Assembly: GCA_963783695.1 (NCBI GenBank)
Contig: CAWAOM010000006.1
Location: 124,001 to 188,000 of the forward strand
Source: BM003 sp963783695
Lineage (GTDB): Bacteria > Pseudomonadota > Gammaproteobacteria > Steroidobacterales > BM003
Length of the DNA stretch: 64,000 bases
Direction of reading: 5' to 3'
The position numbers and the translations under genes are program-made. Under the pieces are notes generated by a model, which was given only the letters and a program-made list of their open reading frames with translations, ran no database searches and was not told the origin of the DNA. This document shows, in pieces, positions 38,599-47,483 of this stretch (positions are counted from its first letter, which is position 1; each line of letters opens with the position of its first letter).

Positions 38599-38780
38599 CG
38601 TTCATACCTCCCCGCACTCAAAGCTGCCACGCAAAGCCGGCTTTCGCAATGTCTCCCGATCTTCGCCGCCGGCGGAGGTGAAGTTCCCCGCTTGATCGCA
38701 ATCCGGGCTTTTATCGCGCCGGGGCGGCGTGGTCCGGTGGTAGCGCGGGGCGAACATCGATGACTTCATTCCAGCAATAA

Positions 38781-38807
38781 AAAAGGGGTCTCACAGAGAC
38801 CCCTTTT
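38781..38807 (-). terminator. Rho-independent terminator of the 168-residue conserved gene
   Basis: Perfect 12-base stem (AAAAGGGGTCTC with GAGACCCCTTTT) around a three-base ACA loop. On the minus strand the stem is followed by a T run, matching the gene that ends at 38881. The symmetrical A/T flanks would also allow rightward termination. Confidence 0.85.
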
Positions 38808-38880
38808 CCGCGCTTTTACCCGTACCCGACTGCCAGCACCCGCACTGTCGGCACGGCGGCTAGCGTTGTGGGTTGCCGAA

Positions 38881-39387
38881 TCAGGCCGCCGCAGAGATCG
38901 TCGTATCGAGTCGCGCCAGCAATTCGCGCTCCGGCTCGCTGACTTGCTCACCGCCGAAACCGAGGAAACCTCCCTCTTTCGCCGCCTCGGCCACTTTCTG
39001 TCCGATTCCACGGACAAATGCTGAATAGGCGCTCAGGTCGTCGCCGCCGCCCTTGGACTTGAGTATCGCCATCGCCTGGGTAACGTCTGTCAGCGCCATC
39101 GACGCAAGAACCCCTTTTGCTTCGTCCGGCTTCTTGCCCTTGATTTCCTCGAGCCGCCCTTTGAGCGATGCCCTGACGCTCTCGAGTTCCTCCTTGGAAC
39201 ACAACTCGCGCAACAGCGCGTTGTCGCTCTGCATTCCCTCTATCAATGCCGAACTGACCGAGAGCCCCTCCTTGATCGTACCCATGATGCCGCTGGAACC
39301 CGACGCAGTCACCGCCAGCGCCGTCAGGTGTGCAGCGTCTTTCAGGGTGTTCCACTCCTGCGCTGAAAAATCCGTTTTCGTTGCCAT
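38881..39387 (-). CDS. Conserved protein of unknown function
   Basis: 168 residues from ATG 39387 with an AAGGAG ribosome site eight bases upstream; an open frame extends to 39618 but is not coding-like. It begins MATKTDFSAQEWNTLKDAAH, continues with small-residue-rich TALAVTASGSSGIMGTIKEG, a charged helical middle (SKEELESVRASLKGRLEEIK), and ends with GQKVAEAAKEGGFLGFGGEQ VSEPE. I recognise this overall pattern (short EW-L start and a VAEA..EGGFLGFGG end) from uncharacterised proteins of similar length in unrelated bacteria. No signal peptide; the Gly/Ala-rich N-terminal segment is only weakly hydrophobic. It has its own strong ribosome site and terminator, so it is probably well expressed on its own. 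Confidence 0.75.
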   Translation of the reverse strand: MATKTDFSAQEWNTLKDAAHLTALAVTASGSSGIMGTIKEGLSVSSALIEGMQSDNALLRELCSKEELESVRASLKGRLEEIKGKKPDEAKGVLASMALTDVTQAMAILKSKGGGDDLSAYSAFVRGIGQKVAEAAKEGGFLGFGGEQVSEPERELLARLDTTISAAA

Positions 39388-39502
39388 GCTCAAATCTCCT
39401 TGATTTTTTTCGATAGACGTTTTGCCAATCAGCGCACGGCGGCAGGGGGTCACCCCGAGCCGCGCATCCAATCGCCGTCTTTTTATCGCGACGGCGAAAT
39501 TC

Positions 39503-41602
39503 TCAAACCTTCCATGGCACGACCAGCATGCCAAGACGCCAAAGACTGTACACCACGGTACCCGCCGCAAGTGTAAGAACCGTGAAGTAGACCCGGCCCG
39601 CCCGGCTGCGCCGCTCACCCGCCCACAACACTACCGCCGTCACGATAATAACCACGAGCAGTGCCATCGCGGCGAACGCATAAGCGAAAATGTGGCGATA
39701 CTCACTGCGAATTGCACCAAGATATAGCAGCGCCGGCTCGGTACTGTAAGACTGTGCCAGCGCCTGCGCGAATTGGTACACAAACGAGCCCAGCAGCAGC
39801 GCTGCGGCGCAAATGAACCAGGGTGCATACACTGAGAGCAGCCGCCCGGCACCGGCGCCATGCTGTACCGCCCGATCGCGCATGCGCACCCACGCACCGC
39901 CGAAAACGTACACCGGGAAGGCAGATGCCAGCAGCAGTAAACCGGCCACCATCGACAGGGAAAGCCGCGCTACACGGGCGAGCGCCGCCTCACCGGGGCT
40001 CGTAATCAACCCCTGCAAGGCCGGCACAACAAGGATATCTCCGGGCAAGAGATAATCGCCCGGATTGGCCTGGGCACAACTGCCCGGGGGCCAGGTGCCC
40101 GGGTTGTCGAGAAATCGTTGAATCAGCCCGTCCGCACAGGGACTGCCGAACGCCTGGCCATGGCTGCCACTCGGGAAGTTGACCTGGTAGTCGCGCTCCA
40201 GTGAGGCACCGACTTCCGCCGCAAACGACGGCGGGGTTATCGGATCGAAATCGCCCGACAGCAACAAAGCCGGAATGTCGCTGGCCACCGGCTCATGCAC
40301 CGAATTGTCGAGCGGCTCGATACCCCAGGCGCGACAGATATCGAGCATCGTCTCGGCGGATTCCTTGCCGGATTCCTCGAGGCGCCGTGCAAGGCCGGCA
40401 TAGGACAACTGGCTCGGGTCGCTATCGCCGTATTCGGCGCACACGACGGCGACATACATGCCGACCGCCATGGTGTCGTCAAACAGCATCAGCGGCAGCA
40501 GAACCGACGCAACGAACTGGTAATCTCCCTTGTCGGCGCGATCGACCAGGTAAGGTATCAGGCTGTGCATTTCCTGCATGTAAAGCGCCTGGTACAACGC
40601 GTCCGCAAGCAACCCGCCGTCAAGATCGACCGGATAGGCAGGTCCGTCCGGCGCGGCGGGATTACGCACCTCGACCCGGACCGGTGCCGCGTCAAGCCGA
40701 TCGAGCAATGTCAGAAATCGCCTACCCAGATCGGGAAATGCCGCGGCACACGCCGGATCGGCGGCACACCCACCGAAATACTTCTCACCGATGCGTTGCT
40801 GCACGAACGGCACGTCGGTCAGCAGATTGAAGCTGGTAGGCACGACTGCATCGAGAATGGCGCCACGCACCAGTTGCGGGTGCTGCCGCATCAGGTATTG
40901 GCCCAACTCAGTGCCGTACGACACACCGTAAAAATTTATCGACTCGTAACCCAGCGCCGCAGCAACCGCCGCAACATCGTTGGCGTTCTCAACGGTGTTG
41001 AACGCGGACAGGTCCTCTGCCTCATCGGCGAGCCTGCGTCCGCATTCGAGATACGGTTGCATCTGCTCCGCTTCGGTCATTTCCGCAGCATCGGCCTGTA
41101 CCGTCTGCAGCTCGGCCGCCGATATTTCCGGGCACAACAGGGACGGCTTCGAATGCAAAGTACCGCGCTGGTCCCACAGCACGAGATCCCGGTTCAGCAC
41201 AGGCCGGTAACCCGGCTGGTTGATCAGCAGCTCAGCGAACGTGTCGATCGTTGATCCGCCGGGCCCGCCCTGGGCGATAAACAACGGATCCGGCTCAGCT
41301 TGGGCAGTCTGTGCCGGGATAACTACCGTGGCAAGTGAAATGGATGCTCCGCGCGGGTTGTCATGACGCAGAGGCACATCGACAAAGCCGCATGTCACCG
41401 ACTCCGGCGCATCGACAATTCCGAATTCATCGCATCCGCCTGGTTGCCATGCTGGCGAGGAAGAACCCTGGCCAAGCGCAGGCGTCACTATGCCGGCCAG
41501 AACAGCCATTGCAACGATTCGCTGCCAGGTGCGACCCGGAAACGACAGCCGGGCCACGCAAATTGCGGGGGGGTTTGCCATAGCAATCATCCGGTTCTTC
41601 AT
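39503..41602 (-). CDS. Exported alpha/beta hydrolase (tripeptidyl aminopeptidase-like) with C-terminal membrane domain
   Basis: About 699 residues. The start is uncertain: ATG codons lie at 41617, 41602, 41590 and 41581, and the frame stays open to 41917 only because it reads through the sulfatase terminator. A signal peptide is seen (WQRIVAMAVLAGIVTPALGQ). The hydrolase part has the oxyanion stretch FIAQGGPGGSTID, nucleophile Ser in FYGVSYGTELGQYL, Asp in LLSGDFDPITPPS and His in FPSGSHGQAFGSPC, the order of tripeptidyl-aminopeptidase/proline-iminopeptidase-like enzymes. After the catalytic domain four hydrophobic segments follow (about residues 550-699), an unusual addition. It probably cleaves short peptides or esters outside the cytoplasmic membrane. 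Confidence 0.82.
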   Translation of the reverse strand: MKNRMIAMANPPAICVARLSFPGRTWQRIVAMAVLAGIVTPALGQGSSSPAWQPGGCDEFGIVDAPESVTCGFVDVPLRHDNPRGASISLATVVIPAQTAQAEPDPLFIAQGGPGGSTIDTFAELLINQPGYRPVLNRDLVLWDQRGTLHSKPSLLCPEISAAELQTVQADAAEMTEAEQMQPYLECGRRLADEAEDLSAFNTVENANDVAAVAAALGYESINFYGVSYGTELGQYLMRQHPQLVRGAILDAVVPTSFNLLTDVPFVQQRIGEKYFGGCAADPACAAAFPDLGRRFLTLLDRLDAAPVRVEVRNPAAPDGPAYPVDLDGGLLADALYQALYMQEMHSLIPYLVDRADKGDYQFVASVLLPLMLFDDTMAVGMYVAVVCAEYGDSDPSQLSYAGLARRLEESGKESAETMLDICRAWGIEPLDNSVHEPVASDIPALLLSGDFDPITPPSFAAEVGASLERDYQVNFPSGSHGQAFGSPCADGLIQRFLDNPGTWPPGSCAQANPGDYLLPGDILVVPALQGLITSPGEAALARVARLSLSMVAGLLLLASAFPVYVFGGAWVRMRDRAVQHGAGAGRLLSVYAPWFICAAALLLGSFVYQFAQALAQSYSTEPALLYLGAIRSEYRHIFAYAFAAMALLVVIIVTAVVLWAGERRSRAGRVYFTVLTLAAGTVVYSLWRLGMLVVPWKV

Positions 41603-41884
41603 ACGCGGAAAAACCATATCCAATTCGGCAGACGCCAAATCATGCCCACGCTGGCAAGGGCGAACGTCACATCTGCCGCCGCAGAGGCCGCTGATCACCC
41701 ACAGCCATCGTTGCGGCATCAGCCCTAAACCCTCGTGGCCGCGGGCACTCCGGCCGAGCCAAACCTCCACCCGATTCGCAACCGCGATGAAAGCACAGAC
41801 CGCAAGGAGAGTCAGCCTGGCGGCGCTCACCGGCCTGGTAACGGGCAACCATTGCGGAGCCTTGTTGACCCCTATACGCAAAAC

Positions 41885-41914
41885 GGGTCCGGGAGCCTTC
41901 GCTCCCGGACCCGG
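41885..41914 (-). terminator. Rho-independent terminator of the sulfatase gene
   Basis: 13-base GC-rich stem (GGGTCCGGGAGC core with GCTCCCGGACCC plus an outer C-G pair) and a CTTC loop, starting 22 bases past the sulfatase stop. On the minus strand it is followed by TTTTG. It also argues that the downstream hydrolase gene begins after this point. Confidence 0.82.
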
Positions 41915-41935
41915 CAAAATGCGCCAATCAGCCGG

Positions 41936-43489
41936 CTATCCGCCATCCGGAGTCAACGCGTCCAGCACCTGGTCGAGACTGAAGCTCGCTGCCTTCTGCC
42001 GCGGCGGGAACTCTTTGAAAGTCTGCAGGAACTGCCCGACGTAGGCCTGTGCCGGCACAAGCAAATAGACGCGATCGATCATCCAGTCGTAGTAGCTGTT
42101 CGACGTGATCGTCGCCCGCTCGTACGGATCGCGGCGCAGGTTGTAGATATACGGCACTCGCATCGGCACAAACGGCTCCTGCCAGACGTTCAGCGTGCCA
42201 GGCGATTTCTGCACCATGAAAACGATCTTCCAATCGCCATAACGGAGTGCGGTCAGATCGCCGTCATCGGAGAAATAGAAGATTTCCTTACGCGGTCCCT
42301 CCTCGACCTCTCCGGTCAGGTACGGGAGCAGGTTGTAGCCGTCGAGATGCACCTTGTACTTGCGGCCAATGGAGCGTACGTCGCCCTTGATCAAATCGTC
42401 CTTGATGTCGGGATTGCCGGCCGCGGCCATGAATGTCGGCAGCCAGTCCATGTGATGCGTGATCTCATTGGAAACCGATCCGGCCTTGATCTTGCCGGGC
42501 CAGCGTACTGCCGCGGGAACCCGCCAGCCGCCTTCCCAATTGGTGTTTTTCTCACCGCGGAACGGCGTGGCCCCAGCGTCGGGCCAGGTGTTGTAGTGCG
42601 GCCCGTTATCGGTCGAATAGAAGACGATCGTGTTGTCGGCGATACCGAGACGATCGAGCGCTTCGAGAAACTTGCCGATGTGCATATCGTGCTCGACCAT
42701 GCCGTCGGCATATTCATCCTGCCCGGAGATACCGCGCAGTTCTTCTTTGACGTGGGTGCGGAAGTGCATGCGGGTACCGCTCCACCAGACGAAAAACGGC
42801 TTGCCGGCGGCGTGCGCCTGTTCCATGAAGCGGATGGCGCGATCGGAGGTGTCGTCGTCCACCGTCTCCATGCGTTTCTTGGTCAGCGGGCCGGTGTCTT
42901 CGATACGGCCGTCGGCAAAACTGTGAATTACGCCGCGCGGACCGAATTTCTCGAGAAAAGTCGATCCATCAGGCAACACCATGTCGCGCGGATAGTCTTC
43001 GTTTTCCGGCTCTTCCTCTGCATTGAGGTGATAGAGGTTGCCGTAGAACTCGTCAAAACCGTGATTGGTCGGCAGATGCTCGTCACGATCGCCGAGGTGG
43101 TTCTTGCCGAACTGCCCGGTCGCGTAGCCTTCGCCTTTCAGCAGGCTCGCAATCGTCGGGTCCTCTTCCATCATGCCTTCCTTGGCGCCGGGCAAGCCGA
43201 CCTTCGACAGCCCGGTGCGGAAAACAGACTGCCCCATGATGAAAGACGACCGGCCGGCGGTACAGCTCTGCTCACCGTAGTAATCGGTAAACAGCATGCC
43301 CTCATTGGCAATACGATCGATGTTTGGCGTCTTGTATCCGACCAGACCGCGCGTATACGCGCTGATATTGGACTGGCCGACATCGTCGCCCCAGATCACC
43401 AGAATATTTGGCTTGTCCTGAGCAATCGCCCAGGGCGCAGCGAGCAGATACGTCACCAGCCCCAGATATGCGAGTAGTCTCTTTGTCAC
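41936..43489 (-). CDS. Exported arylsulfatase-family sulfatase
   Basis: 517 residues from GTG 43489 with a near-perfect AGGAGG ribosome site. A signal peptide is visible (LLAYLGLVTYLLAAPWAIAQ). The mature protein starts KPNILVIWGDDVGQSNISAY, with the metal-binding Asp pair, and carries the formylglycine motif CTAGR within SCTAGRSSFIMGQ at about 76, followed by GKNHLGDRDEHLP and the second metal site STDNGPHYNTWPDAG. The Cys needs conversion by a formylglycine-generating enzyme not found in this window. It hydrolyses sulfate esters in the periplasm. Divergent from a LysR regulator across 505 bases, so LysR control is likely. Confidence 0.92.
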   Translation of the reverse strand: MTKRLLAYLGLVTYLLAAPWAIAQDKPNILVIWGDDVGQSNISAYTRGLVGYKTPNIDRIANEGMLFTDYYGEQSCTAGRSSFIMGQSVFRTGLSKVGLPGAKEGMMEEDPTIASLLKGEGYATGQFGKNHLGDRDEHLPTNHGFDEFYGNLYHLNAEEEPENEDYPRDMVLPDGSTFLEKFGPRGVIHSFADGRIEDTGPLTKKRMETVDDDTSDRAIRFMEQAHAAGKPFFVWWSGTRMHFRTHVKEELRGISGQDEYADGMVEHDMHIGKFLEALDRLGIADNTIVFYSTDNGPHYNTWPDAGATPFRGEKNTNWEGGWRVPAAVRWPGKIKAGSVSNEITHHMDWLPTFMAAAGNPDIKDDLIKGDVRSIGRKYKVHLDGYNLLPYLTGEVEEGPRKEIFYFSDDGDLTALRYGDWKIVFMVQKSPGTLNVWQEPFVPMRVPYIYNLRRDPYERATITSNSYYDWMIDRVYLLVPAQAYVGQFLQTFKEFPPRQKAASFSLDQVLDALTPDGG

Positions 43490-43994
43490 CCTCTACCTCC
43501 TTCCCTAGTCAAAAGCGCCGACCGGTCGGCCGGGCGCAAAAAAATCGCAGCTGAGGCGCGCATGGGTTGGTGCCGATCAACCAGCAAAAAAACAGGCAGC
43601 TACGAAGACGTCACCGTCACCGCCGTGTGTCACTGATTGTACGAATGCACCGCGGCAATTTCGCCGCCTGGCGCTACCCATCCATGTGGCTTTATCGCCG
43701 CTTCGCTCTCTATTTTTCTCGTGCCATCACAATTTCCTGTCAATGCACCGGGCGACGACTCACTGATATTTCGGACTAAAAAAACGTTCAGATTCCGATG
43801 GCAGGATATTTCTTGTTAACTCACAGACGAAAACATGGACGCTAAATAAGGTGGACATCCTTGTCCCGCGCGCAATCCCTAGCGAAATCGTAATCGCTGC
43901 CCGGGATGTCCCAACTGGCGAGTTGGCCGCATACTATCTGCCTCCCCTATATTCGTCAAATGCAAATTTAAGATCTTTTTGATACGATTTATGC
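43490..43994. other. 505-base divergent regulatory region between sulfatase and lysR
   Basis: No gene recognised. It is more AT-rich than average, especially 43700-43850 and 43950-43994. It holds a spaced inverted repeat (43853-43860 and 43904-43911, listed separately). Promoters of both flanking genes are expected here. No clear ribosome site precedes the lysR ATG. Confidence 0.55.
43853..43911. repeat. Spaced inverted repeat GGACATCC / GGATGTCC upstream of lysR
   Basis: Exact eight-base arms at 43853-43860 and 43904-43911, 43 bases apart, with a smaller inverted pair AGCGA/TCGCT inside (43881-43885 and 43894-43898). The position about 85-140 bases before lysR fits regulatory DNA; eight bases can arise by chance. 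Confidence 0.3.
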
Positions 43995-44966
43995 ATGGCC
44001 CTGGATTTGCGCAAAATCGAACATGCCCTTGCGGTCGCCCAGCACCGCTCGTTTTCGCGCGCGGCGGAGGTCCTGGAGATCGGCCAGCCGACACTCACGC
44101 GCAGTATCCAGGCTCTGGAGCGCGAGATCGGCGCAAAGCTTTTCGACCGTTCGCGCGCGGGCGTGACGGTCACGGCGCCCGGACAGCTGCTGCTGGAACA
44201 GGGCGCCGCTTTGACCGCGTCCGCGATGGAATTGCAGCGTGACCTACAGTTGTTGCAGGGGGTCGAAATCGGCCGAATCGCGATCGGTGCCGGGCCTTAT
44301 CCCGCTGCCATTTCGGTCGGCCATGCAGTGGGCGAATTGCTGGCCCGTCACCCACGGCTGGAAATTGACGTCACTGTCGGTGGCTGGCTAAACCTCCGTC
44401 AGCAAGTTCTCAGCCGGCAACTCGATCTGTCCATAGCAGAATTATCCGGTCTGGCCGATGACGGGCGTTTTGTCGTGGAACCCTGCGAACAACACCGTGC
44501 CGCGCTCGTCTGCCGCAAGCGTCACCCGTTGCTATCGTCTGAATCACCGTCGCTGCAACACATCCGTAATTTCCCGCTGGTATCGACTGTACTGCCCGGA
44601 AGAATGCGCGAGCTCCCGGGCAAACGCTCCGCGAGCCCGGGCAGCGGCGACCTGGTCGTTCCGACGGTGCAGGTCGACACCATGGGACTGGTAATGGATA
44701 TCGTGGCTGCAAGCGATGCCATTGGAATTGCCATGCCGGTGCACATACTCGAAAGCGTCAAGCGCGGTGACCTGGCGGTCCTCGCGTTGGATCTGCCGTA
44801 TCTGAAATCCAACTACGGAATCATCCGCCTCGCCGGCCGTACCCCCTCGCCGGCCGCCGAGGCGTTCACCCGGATCGCACTCCGCTGCGATCACGAACAA
44901 CAGAAAAAGAACGCGACGGCTGAGCGGCAACTGCGAAAAATGAAGAAACCCCAGCCGCGGGCCTGA
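43995..44966 (+). CDS. LysR-family transcriptional regulator
   Basis: 323 residues. N-terminal helix-turn-helix domain: LDLRKIEHALAVAQHRSFSR, AAEVLEIGQPTLTRSIQALE, REIGAKLFDRSRAGVTVTAP (residues 3-62). The rest is a LysR substrate-binding domain from about 92 (GRIAIGAGPYPAAISVGHAV). The C-terminal 25 residues are Lys/Arg-rich. It is divergent from the sulfatase gene, the usual layout for a LysR regulator and its target. The effector is unknown; a sulfate ester product or sulfur status is a guess from context. No Shine-Dalgarno sequence is seen, so translation may be leaderless or weak. Confidence 0.92.
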   Translation: MALDLRKIEHALAVAQHRSFSRAAEVLEIGQPTLTRSIQALEREIGAKLFDRSRAGVTVTAPGQLLLEQGAALTASAMELQRDLQLLQGVEIGRIAIGAGPYPAAISVGHAVGELLARHPRLEIDVTVGGWLNLRQQVLSRQLDLSIAELSGLADDGRFVVEPCEQHRAALVCRKRHPLLSSESPSLQHIRNFPLVSTVLPGRMRELPGKRSASPGSGDLVVPTVQVDTMGLVMDIVAASDAIGIAMPVHILESVKRGDLAVLALDLPYLKSNYGIIRLAGRTPSPAAEAFTRIALRCDHEQQKKNATAERQLRKMKKPQPRA

Positions 44967-45050
44967 CCCCGCCGCGTGCGCAATGCTTCGACCCGCCGCG
45001 ACCGCAGCTGCTGCACGGGCGCCGCGTCACCATGCTGTCACGGTCAGGTG

Positions 45051-46454
45051 TCAGAGCTTCTTTGCATCATTCTGCCCTGCTGACGACCCCGCGAAGCGCC
45101 TAGTGTGAACCCCGCTTGCACCCCAAAACAGAGCTCCGAGTGCCGCCCAACCGAGCACCATGGCCCACTCATAGGGCCAGATCAACGCAACCGGACTCCA
45201 CGGCAGGTACAGCAGCGCAAGCAAGACACATAGCACTATCGCGGCCACTGCCACGACTTTCCCGCCGCGAACCCGATACGGGCGTGGCATATCGGGTTCG
45301 CGGCGACGCAAGACCAGAAACGAAATCGCAACGAACAAGTAGGCGATGACGACCGCAAAACTGCCCGCATCGACAAACCAAACCATCGTCGTTCGCCCGA
45401 AAAAAGGGGCTATGGCTGCCAGCATTCCGATCAACAGGACCGCTGCATACGGTGTTTTGTGACGACGGTGCAATCGCGCGAACAGCGGCGGCAACATGGC
45501 GGAGCGGGCCAGCGCATAAATAGCCCGGCTGCCGCCGACGACAAAGGCATTCCAGCTTGACAGTATGCCCGCGATGCCAGCCAGCACCACCAGCTTTCCC
45601 ACCCAGGGAGTGCGCCATCCGCGCGCGCCCGCGTCCGCCGTCGCGAGTGAAGCGCCCGCCAGGCCATCGGCATCGAGGGTGAAGGCTACCGCAACGATAA
45701 CCAGAACATACCAGGCGATTGCCATTACCACCGCCGCGATGAGCAGGACCCCAATCTGGCGCATCGGCAGATCGATCTCCTCGGCCGACTGCGGAATGAC
45801 GTCGAATCCAACGAACATCATCGGCACCATCACCAGCACACCGAGCATTCCGGTCGCGCCGTCCACAAAGCGGGGAAGTTCAACCGATTGCAGCGGTGAA
45901 AACAGCGCCCCGGTGGCGAGCAATATACCGGCAAAAAGTATGACTACAGTGACGATCGCCTGCACCGCAGCAGCGAGTTTCACGCCGAACAGATTTATCA
46001 GCGTTATGACAAATGCCGCGCCGACACCGATCGCTATCTCGGATACATAGACCTGCCAGCCACCTATGGTCCAAAGCGGAAACTGCCTGATACCGGGCAC
46101 CAGATATGAAATTGCAGTGGGCAAGGCAACCGCCTCGAATGCCGCCACCGACACATAGGCAAGCAGCAACGCCCAGGTACAGATAAATGACCATCCCGGA
46201 CCCAGTGCGCGCAGGCTGTAGACATGTTCGCCACCCGCCTCAGGCATCGCGGCGGCCAGTTCGGCATAGGTCAGGCCGATAAAAATCATCGCCATACCGC
46301 CGATGACGAACGCAGCGGCAGCGCCAAGCCAACCGGCGCGCCCGATCCACTCTGCGGTCAGCACGATCCAGCTCCAGCCGACCATCGCACCGAACGCCAA
46401 CGTCAGAACGTCGCGCCGTCCGAGTACCCTGACGAAACTGGATTCCGTGGTCAT
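45051..46454 (-). CDS. APC superfamily amino acid/amine permease
   Basis: 467 residues with 12 hydrophobic segments. The first helices carry GAMVGWSWIVLTAEWIGRAG, corresponding to the conserved substrate-binding unwound part of TM1 (here GWSW rather than the common G-G-I/T-G). TM3 region EAGGEHVYSLRALGPGWSF and TM6 region FVGFDVIPQSAEEID are also typical. This pattern resembles the APC permeases often found with amine or ethanolamine catabolism. Substrate unknown. It converges on lysR and is divergent from ppk2. ATG 46454. Confidence 0.87.
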   Translation of the reverse strand: MTTESSFVRVLGRRDVLTLAFGAMVGWSWIVLTAEWIGRAGWLGAAAAFVIGGMAMIFIGLTYAELAAAMPEAGGEHVYSLRALGPGWSFICTWALLLAYVSVAAFEAVALPTAISYLVPGIRQFPLWTIGGWQVYVSEIAIGVGAAFVITLINLFGVKLAAAVQAIVTVVILFAGILLATGALFSPLQSVELPRFVDGATGMLGVLVMVPMMFVGFDVIPQSAEEIDLPMRQIGVLLIAAVVMAIAWYVLVIVAVAFTLDADGLAGASLATADAGARGWRTPWVGKLVVLAGIAGILSSWNAFVVGGSRAIYALARSAMLPPLFARLHRRHKTPYAAVLLIGMLAAIAPFFGRTTMVWFVDAGSFAVVIAYLFVAISFLVLRRREPDMPRPYRVRGGKVVAVAAIVLCVLLALLYLPWSPVALIWPYEWAMVLGWAALGALFWGASGVHTRRFAGSSAGQNDAKKL

Positions 46455-46611
46455 CGCAGGTGTAGCCTGTAACCAATAGGTGCCAATAGGCAGTCTTTAT
46501 CGCACAGTGTAACGGCAAACCGAACTGTTTCCGGGTCAGTTAATTTATCGGCAAGCCGCTTGTCGGCACTCGGTCAGGCGAGCCGATCCGGTTGAGAAGG
46601 AGGAAACCCAG

Positions 46612-47454
46612 GTGAGCAAGAAAAAAGACGATAAACGGAAGAAAGGCAAAGGCAAAGGCAAAAAAGACAGCTCTGAAACCCTGGGGCGCAAGGAGTACAT
46701 GGCAGAATTGCGGAAACTGCAGGTGCGACTATGCGACCTGCAGGACTGGGTCAAGCAGGAGAAGCTCAAGGTCGCAATTCTGTTCGAGGGTCGCGATGCG
46801 GCGGGCAAGGGTGGCACGATTCGGGCCATTACCGAAAAAGTCAGCCCGCGTGTATTTCGAATCGTTGCGTTGCCAGCACCTACCGAACGGCAAAAGACCC
46901 AACTCTACGGTCAACGCTATATAGAGCAGTTTCCGGCCGGCGGCGAGGTCGTGCTGTTTGACCGCAGCTGGTACAACCGTGCCGGGGTCGAACCGGTAAT
47001 GGGGTTTTGCACCCAGGAACAGACCGACCGCTTCCTCGAGACTACGCCGGTGTTTGAAAAAATGATTACCGACGCGGGGATAATCCTGCTCAAGTATTGG
47101 CTCGAGGTCAGCAACGAGGAACAGGAACGCAGGTTCAAACGCCGCATCAACGATCCGCTGCGGCAGTGGAAACTGAGCCCGATGGACCTCGAGGCACGCG
47201 CACGCTGGTATGCGTATTCACGCGCCCGCGACAAGATGCTCGCCGCGACGGACATGCCCTATGCGCCGTGGTACCTGATTCGCTCTGACGACAAACGGCG
47301 AGCCCGGCTGAACTGCATCCATCACCTGTTGAGCAAGATTCCGCACAAAGATATTCCACACGAGAAAGTCAAACTGCCACCGCGATCGAAGAAAGGCGCC
47401 TATGATGACCAGGCGTCGCTGGCGGAGCGCTATTACATTCCGAGTGTTTACTGA
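46612..47454 (+). CDS. ppk2: Polyphosphate kinase 2 family protein
   Basis: 280 residues from GTG 46612 with an AGGAGG ribosome site eight bases upstream. After a Lys/Gly-rich tail of about 25 residues comes the PPK2 core: Walker A in FEGRDAAGKGGTIRAI (about 63), the Arg-containing RVVALPAPTERQ-like stretch (IVALPAPTERQKTQLYGQRY), Walker B/lid in LFDRSWYNRAGVEPVMGFC, and the basic RRFKRRINDPLRQWKLSP. Length and single domain place it in the short PPK2 group (class I or III), which makes nucleoside triphosphates or diphosphates from polyphosphate. Whether it favours GDP, ADP or AMP cannot be read safely. It converges on fumarase. Confidence 0.92.
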   Translation: MSKKKDDKRKKGKGKGKKDSSETLGRKEYMAELRKLQVRLCDLQDWVKQEKLKVAILFEGRDAAGKGGTIRAITEKVSPRVFRIVALPAPTERQKTQLYGQRYIEQFPAGGEVVLFDRSWYNRAGVEPVMGFCTQEQTDRFLETTPVFEKMITDAGIILLKYWLEVSNEEQERRFKRRINDPLRQWKLSPMDLEARARWYAYSRARDKMLAATDMPYAPWYLIRSDDKRRARLNCIHHLLSKIPHKDIPHEKVKLPPRSKKGAYDDQASLAERYYIPSVY

Positions 47455-47483
47455 CTGGCGTTTGCCGCTGCGCGGGAATCGCC

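Noticed and set aside
39388..39618. 77-codon extension of the 168-residue conserved gene
   Set aside because: AAGGAG precisely precedes ATG 39387 and the upstream residues are Arg/Cys-rich and non-conserved.
41603..41917. N-terminal extension of the tripeptidyl-peptidase-like frame
   Set aside because: It reads through the sulfatase terminator stem and has no signal; the signal peptide begins well downstream.
41735..43477. 580-codon rightward open frame
   Set aside because: Antisense to the sulfatase, which has a signal peptide, CTAGR motif, strong ribosome site and terminator.
43567..43779. 70-codon frame between sulfatase and lysR
   Set aside because: Basic, low-complexity translation with many Arg/Gln, no ribosome site, lies in AT-leaning regulatory DNA.
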